Positions 58,541 to 64,000 of a stretch of DNA of 64,000 nucleotides are shown one piece after another. The notes under the pieces are model-generated. The model was not told the DNA's origin and made no database searches. It was given only the letters and a program-made list of their open reading frames with translations. Numbering within the stretch: the first letter of the stretch is position 1; the number at the start of each line of letters is the position of its first letter. Source of the stretch: Albula goreensis (Eukaryota > Chordata > Actinopteri > Albuliformes > Albulidae); assembly GCA_022829145.1 (NCBI GenBank), contig CM040755.1, positions 7,511,063-7,575,062 on the forward strand, read 5' to 3'. A program made the position numbers and the translations under genes.

Positions 58541-59239
58541 TTCTGCATCAGCCTTGAGTGAATTTAAATGAAATATCTTCATAACTGGTTTGCACCAGAA
58601 AACCTCCTGTCTCAAATCTCAAAGTCTCAAATCCATTATGAAAAAGCATGGGCGCTACGAGCTCAAAACAATTCTAAAGGGCACAGACGCTCTGATAAGA
58701 AGGACCATGTTCATTCATTATCAACGGCAGATCTAATTGATCTAATTGACTAATTGATCATTTCAAGGGGAATTCTTCAGTCTATGGGTGAGAAATGCTG
58801 CCCCTGCCTGCAGGGGAGGGAGATCCATATCGTCAGCGGTTTCAGAAGGGAAATGTGAGTGAAGGAGGGTGTGTTCAGTTATACAATCCCTTTCCCCTGA
58901 CCAGTCTCTGGGGAAGGTGTCTTACATGCTTAAACATTATGTCTTGTACTCTGGTTTCCCTCTGTGTTTGGATTAGGGTCTGCTCCAAGGCCTTCCTCTA
59001 TGAGAGCTCTCATGTTGAGGACAACCATGAGAAATGATATGCTGGACAAAGCTGACGTTTGTGTGCTTCGGCATATTGAATCATTTTTTAAAATTTAGTC
59101 TCTTCTACATTCCAAAAAAAAAAATGTCGAAAAGTATATTGCACGGTGACATATTCATAAAGTGTGTCTGAGGTATGTGCAAGCTCCACAAGGATTTGTT
59201 CAATGAGCAATGACTTGCATTGATCCAACTCCCCCTCTG

Positions 59240-59670
59240 TTTTAAATTCAGACTGCAGTTTAGTGAGAGGAGATTATGTGTGAACGTGGAGACATCGCTT
59301 TAAGTACCTTCTTATTTTAATCCAGTTTGCTTTGCTCTAAATACAACCCATTGGTCTGCTGAGCCGGTTCTGATTTACTCCAGTGGGTCCGCTCTTCCGT
59401 AAGATATGGATTCTGCACCAGTGCAGCTGGGGAATACAGTCTGCTCAGTCAGACTTTGAGGCAGGCACTGCGTCAGAGCACGGGCACAAATGGACTGGAG
59501 TCACATTGCTAAGTAACCGTTTCTTCTAAACGTTGCTCATTGTGAGCGGGAGGCGCGGGCTGTCATAAAGACCGCTCATCAGCAGGAGCTTTTTTGTAGC
59601 AGTAAGCTGGAACCGCTAGGCTCTGATCTTCACGATTAGATGGATAGAGGTAATGAGGTGGAATTAACTC
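59240..59670. promoter_or_regulatory. Candidate noncoding regulatory block
   Basis: Unique sequence with CpGs (ggaggcgcgggctgtcataaa), E-box-like caccagtgcagctg, tgagtca-like and ggattctgcacc motifs. No repeat or coding signal. Function inferred only from composition. Confidence 0.25.
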
Positions 59671-60369
59671 ACTCTCCATTAAGAACCCCCATACAGTAGT
59701 CACTGACATTCACAAATGTGATAGTTTGTGAGGCATGGCAGAATGTCATTCTTTTATTCCCCACCATGCGTGACAGGTCATGTGACTGATGATGTCATTG
59801 CATGGTTGGAAGCAGCACTGGAGGTGTTGGTTCTTCAGCATTCTTTACCAGGGCAGAGCTATGTGTAACTCCACCCATTTCTGCATTGGGGAAAATTTTG
59901 AGACAAACTGTAACATCACAAGAAGACAAAAACTTAAAAGGAATCAAATTAGAGATGCACTTTGAAGGTGGAAATCAAAGGCAGCATTTGAGTGCTGTGC
60001 ATGAGATTAGTGCATACAAGTGACAGGTGAGGACTTATGGTCTGACAGCCAACAAAAGTAAGTTAAACATTTTCCAACAATCTGTAGCCAGTAGGCTACT
60101 TTGTTCAGTAAACCTAAATTGTAAGAAGGTTGTTGTTTTGGTAAAACACATCAATTTTTTTCATGCACAGCTACTACCCAACTAAAGACAGATCCTGTGA
60201 GGATACAGCAAACGCTATAGCGTGAACATATTGCTCTCATTCACTGCCAAAGGACACACAACAATATACAAATGCTCTTGTCCTTAAAAGCACCGTTTTG
60301 AAAAGCACCTTTGAAAGGATAACACATCTTTTATTTGTGACAATATACAAATGCTCTTGTCCCTGAGCA

Positions 60370-61075
60370 GAGAAACTGAGGGTGAAAGGTAACTGGAGCT
60401 GAAGGTGAAGGATAACTGGAGCTGAAGGTGAAGAGTAACTGGAGCTGAGGGTGAAGGGTAACTGGAGCTGAGGGTGAAGGGTAACTGGAGCTGAGGGTGA
60501 AGGGTAACTGGAGCTGAATCTTTTGAGGGTGAAGGGTAACTTGCTGATGGTAAGCTGAGTTGATGGGGCGGCTGGGGCTGAGGGTGAAGGGTAACTGGAG
60601 CTGAAGGTGAAGGGTAACTGGAGCTGAGGGTGAAGGGTAACTGGAGCTGAGGGTGAAAGGTAACTAGAGCTGAGGGTGATGGGTAACTGGAGCTGAGGGT
60701 GAAGAACTGGAGCTGAGGGTGAGGACTAGCTGACTGGAGCGGGTGAAGGTGAAGAGCTGAGGGTGATGGGTAACTGGAGCTGAGGGTGAAGAGTAACTGG
60801 AGCTGGGTGAAGGGTAACTGGAGCTGAGGGTGGAGCTGAGGGTCAAAGGTAACTGGAGCTGAAGGTGAAGGGTAACTGGAGCTGAGGGTGACTAGAGCTG
60901 AGGGTGATAACTGGAGCTGAGGGTGAAGGGTAACTGGAGCTGATGGTGAAGGGTAACTGGAGCTGCGGGGAAGGCTGAGGGTGAAAGGTAACTGGGGCTG
61001 AGGGTGATGGGTAACTGGAGCTGAGGGTGAAGTGTAACTGGAGCTGAGGGTGAAGGGTAACTGGAGCTGAATCCC
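60370..61075 (-). repeat. 23-bp minisatellite, open on the - strand
   Basis: About 700 bp, roughly 25-30 copies of a 23-bp unit (gagctgagggtgaagggtaa then ctg on +) with substitutions, partial units and small indels. The unit length is not a multiple of three, so the frame rotates through all three phases every 69 bp. No phase carries a stop on the - strand, giving a 313-codon open frame (60284-61225) with a 23-residue period (SSSYPSPSAPVTLHP-like). No known domain, start context or splice support was seen; treated as a repeat. Confidence 0.9.
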
Positions 61076-62009
61076 TACAGCTCTCTGTGATGTCCTTCTC
61101 TGTCTGCGCACCCTCCTGCCTTTTCTAAGGGCATTTACAGAGGTAAAAATATTCCATCTATCAGCAACATTCAGATACTTATTGTAATATGATCCACTTT
61201 GCACATGCCAGTTCCAAACTTTCACACTATCTTACATAACAGAAAGCAAAAACATGACTGCATACACAGGACAACATTGTTCCACGTAACCAAATTTACC
61301 TGAATATTTTCATTGCCAGCCATTGAATACAAAACTGTAATTCAGTTTGCTGTGAGAGAGGAGCTCTACATTTTTATATTCAGCTTACATGTTAAAATCT
61401 TTTTGTTACAGATACAACAGCATACAGTGTATGTTACAATTCAACAGAGTTGGGATTTTCAGGTTGAAGTTTAATAATTTGGTGAAGAAAGATACATAGG
61501 AGGTTGATACCGCACACAAACATTTCCTTTGACTTGTGCTCTGAGGATGTGATCCCACATGGCCATCAGAGTGAGTGAGAACAGCTGGCCATGAAACAGG
61601 GAAATGGGTGAAAATGGGAGGGAGGAAAACCTCCCAAGGAAAACAACTCACACTTTTTAACTGGAAATTTTTCATATATCAATCCAAATGCAAGGAGAAA
61701 GTTCCGAACAAATATTCATAATAACAAACCACAAGAGTGATTTTCTTCTGAAAAAAAAGTTATGAATATTCAAGCATGTCTACAGTTGGGAAGAGATTTC
61801 ATACTGACTGAAGAAGCTCATTTGTATCCACAGGATAGAGCCCTGAGATGCAGACAGCTTGGGGAGGGAATAGCAGATGTCAGGAGGAAGTAGGCCATCA
61901 CACCATCAATACAACCTGTGTTGTTGAAATCCCTCAATGCATTCTACTCAAACCCTCACTAATGAGGACTACGCTCAGCTGCTTGTAAAGCACACTTGTG
62001 ATCATTTCT

Positions 62010-62170
62010 GGTGTTTCTGATGCAGCAGATTAAGCGGCGAAAATCAGCACTGAAGACTGCGGATAATGACATCATAATCTGGGGGTGGGTGTTGCGAGTT
62101 ATTCGTCAGACCTCCCTAATAAACAGATAATTGGCTATCGGCTCTGGATTGGATTGGCTGTAATATCCTG
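62010..62170. promoter_or_regulatory. Candidate noncoding regulatory block
   Basis: Non-repetitive block with agattaagcggcgaaaatca, gataatgacatcataatctg, aacagataattggctatc and ggattggattggctgtaata, rich in homeobox/GATA/CCAAT-like motifs. No coding signal. Confidence 0.25.
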
Positions 62171-63394
62171 CTGAGATGTATATTTCTGGTGGACATTGGT
62201 GTGAATGGTTGTTTGTTAATTTGCTAATGGTTCAAAGATTATGTTCACTGAATAGGCTGGACATATATTTCTTTCCACCCAGAAGACTGGTCAGAAAGTT
62301 ATCTTTCTATCTATCTGTCAATCTCATCACCTGTGCCCAGTCATCACTCTGAATACTGGAGTGATTTGGGCTTTTGTGACAAAGGGCTCTGTTTTGTTTG
62401 TCAAAATTTGCGACTCAGAGACACAAGGCTATATTGGATAACTGTTGCATCATTTATTTGAAAACCCAGATTTGTGTGATATCTGTGTCAAGTCAATGAG
62501 GCAGCAATGAGACTGTTGCAGCTATGTAACTGTCACATTCTGCTTTTGATGCCTCAAATATAAAATAAACACAGCAGCAATAACCCATGCCATTATAATG
62601 CTCTGTTTTGACCATTGTGCAAAGAGTTTGGACCATTAAAGTGCCCCATTAAAGTCACTCAAGTGTTTTGCAGAGCAGTATGAATACATAAAACCCATAT
62701 CAAAAACACTTAACCAATATTGAAAGTCGTTTCACATTACTCTTCTCTAAAACATACATGCATGAATAAACTGAGGTTCATTTTCATTCTCCATATGTTT
62801 CGGTTTACTATTCATAATGAATGAGATGGTGAGTTTCCATCTCCATCCATTTTGTTAGTGTAAGCAGATAACCTCCAGTTCAGAGGCTAGATCCAAAATG
62901 GAGAATAAGTAGTGACCTATCCAGGAATTTACTGTGCGTCCAAATACATGTCGTGTACATGCAACATGAACACGGATCTGCACTTCCACTAATCAGAACT
63001 TGGATGCTGGTAATATTAACTTGGAATTGTGCTGAGGCGATCATGCAGTCATAAGTATTATGAATTATGCATGACTGCTGTAAATGCCGCCTGCAAAGCC
63101 ACTGGACATATGCCATATTTTTTCCATTACATCTGAAAAATTCAATGTCACATAAAGAGCAGCCTGTAGAGGCTGACACACTTATAACCCCATATATTAG
63201 CTGGAGTTTTAGTGAGAGCCAAAGGGGACCTCATTAAGCCTCCGCTCTTACTGGATTTCAGTTCAGCCCCATTACAAAAATCATTCTCATTTAAAACTCT
63301 GCTGAATGTATAAGCCCTACTGTAACCTACCAACTGGAGATGTAAATAAACCAATACATTAAAAACAAAAAACACAGACACATTAAACTCAATA

Positions 63395-64000
63395 TCAACA
63401 CCTTTATTAGGCTCCTCCGTATCGAGTAAAATCAAATATAATCTTGATATTTTATTATTATCATTATTCTTTTTGAAACACTAGAATGTGAAAGTGTTCA
63501 TTTTTACAAATGAATTTGGTCGACACCTGTAAAACAAATCAGATGTTTTTTTTTTTTTGTTTTTGTTTTTTTTTTGTTTTTACTTCATCACATGTATTAA
63601 CATTGTACATATCTGTTAGATGGGATTTTAATGAAATCATTGATGGAGGTTCCAATAGTTTGGCAAAAAATGTTTGACAGAAAGATGAAGTATTAAAACA
63701 CTTGATATCAAGGAAATAATGTTGTAATGCTGTACAGTTTTATATATATACAGTACACTCTAGGTTTGGGTACAGCATTTTGTTTCCCAAAATGAGTGTA
63801 ACAGAAAAACATTTATTGCACTTTACAAAAAGATGTATGTGATAAAAACAGTTGCTTCAGAAGATGCTTAAAGAAGGATTTGCAGGCATCCTTTGGCTGG
63901 TTGTCTGAAGTACAGTACATTTGTACACTTTCTGTCTAGAATGAACTGGGCCTGACCTAGAGGAGATATAGTTCTTTCACTTTCAGGTGGCCATTTTGGA
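63395..64000 (-). other. Possible 3' untranslated sequence of a gene beyond the right edge
   Basis: On the - strand AATAAA signals occur at 63817-63812 and around 63413-63408, followed by A/T-rich sequence, and 63820-64000 is non-repetitive. This would fit the 3' end of a - strand gene extending past the window. No coding sequence is visible, so this is tentative. Confidence 0.2.

Larger units (their letters stand above)
53401..64000. other. Gene-poor region right of the Myb/SANT-like gene
   Basis: No coding exon was recognised. It contains the dispersed motif, a pogo-like MITE, a possible reverse SINE head, a 23-bp minisatellite, poly-T tracts (56339-56352, 57345-57363, 63546-63579) and several unique, moderately GC-rich blocks (56500-56830, 57080-57320, 59240-59670, 62010-62170) that may be regulatory. 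Confidence 0.6.

Noticed and set aside
60284-61225. 313-codon Ser/Pro-rich protein on the - strand
   Set aside because: The frame is produced by a 23-bp minisatellite read in rotating phases. No domain, start context or splice signal supports a gene.

Overview
The window is vertebrate nuclear DNA, most likely from a teleost fish. It has spliced genes with GT-AG introns, long AT-rich introns, very many CA/TG microsatellites, tRNA-derived SINEs with a 3' tail common in fishes, and a pogo-like MITE. The species cannot be determined from the sequence. There are no bacterial operons, phage genes or CRISPR arrays. Most open frames longer than 60 codons are chance frames in low-complexity DNA.

Two protein-coding genes can be supported. 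The main one is smad6, the inhibitory SMAD of BMP/TGF-beta signalling. It lies on the + strand in four coding exons: 17440-18238, 26673-26729, 29124-29201 and 45122-45799, with a polyadenylation signal near 46170. Exon 1 encodes the conserved N-terminus and degenerate MH1 domain, exon 2 the PPPPY motif that binds Smurf-type WW domains, exon 3 the linker, and exon 4 the MH2 domain. The reading frame is broken by one extra base inside a GC-rich expansion of exon 4. About 800 bp before the ATG sits a palindromic SMAD-binding element (GTCTAGAC) beside an E-box and a CCAAT box. This arrangement fits direct feedback control of an inhibitory SMAD.

The second gene is on the - strand (53262-50531, two exons). 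It encodes a protein of about 270 residues with a Myb/SANT-like (trihelix-type) DNA-binding domain, a Pro/Ser-rich middle and a C-terminal coiled coil. I cannot give it a gene name.

Layout. 1-16500: upstream intergenic DNA with a foldback repeat, a teleost interspersed repeat, a CpG island at 2.6-3.4 kb, microsatellites and a tRNA-His gene (14175-14245) with a damaged T-loop. 16500-17440: smad6 promoter and 5' leader. 17440-46180: smad6, with introns of 8.4, 2.4 and 15.9 kb holding candidate enhancers, SINEs, G-rich tracts and local repeats. 46180-50100: intergenic DNA with a SINE fragment and a second CpG island at 47.7-48.2 kb. 50100-53400: the Myb/SANT-like gene. 53400-64000: gene-poor DNA with a pogo-like MITE, several non-repetitive stretches that could be regulatory, and a 23-bp minisatellite.

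I found no clearly new biological system. The observations most worth checking are the smad6 exon 4 frame break, the SMAD-site cluster in the smad6 promoter, two apparently undescribed repeat families with several copies inside this one window, the tRNA-His T-loop deletion, and the minisatellite that is open in all three frames of one strand.
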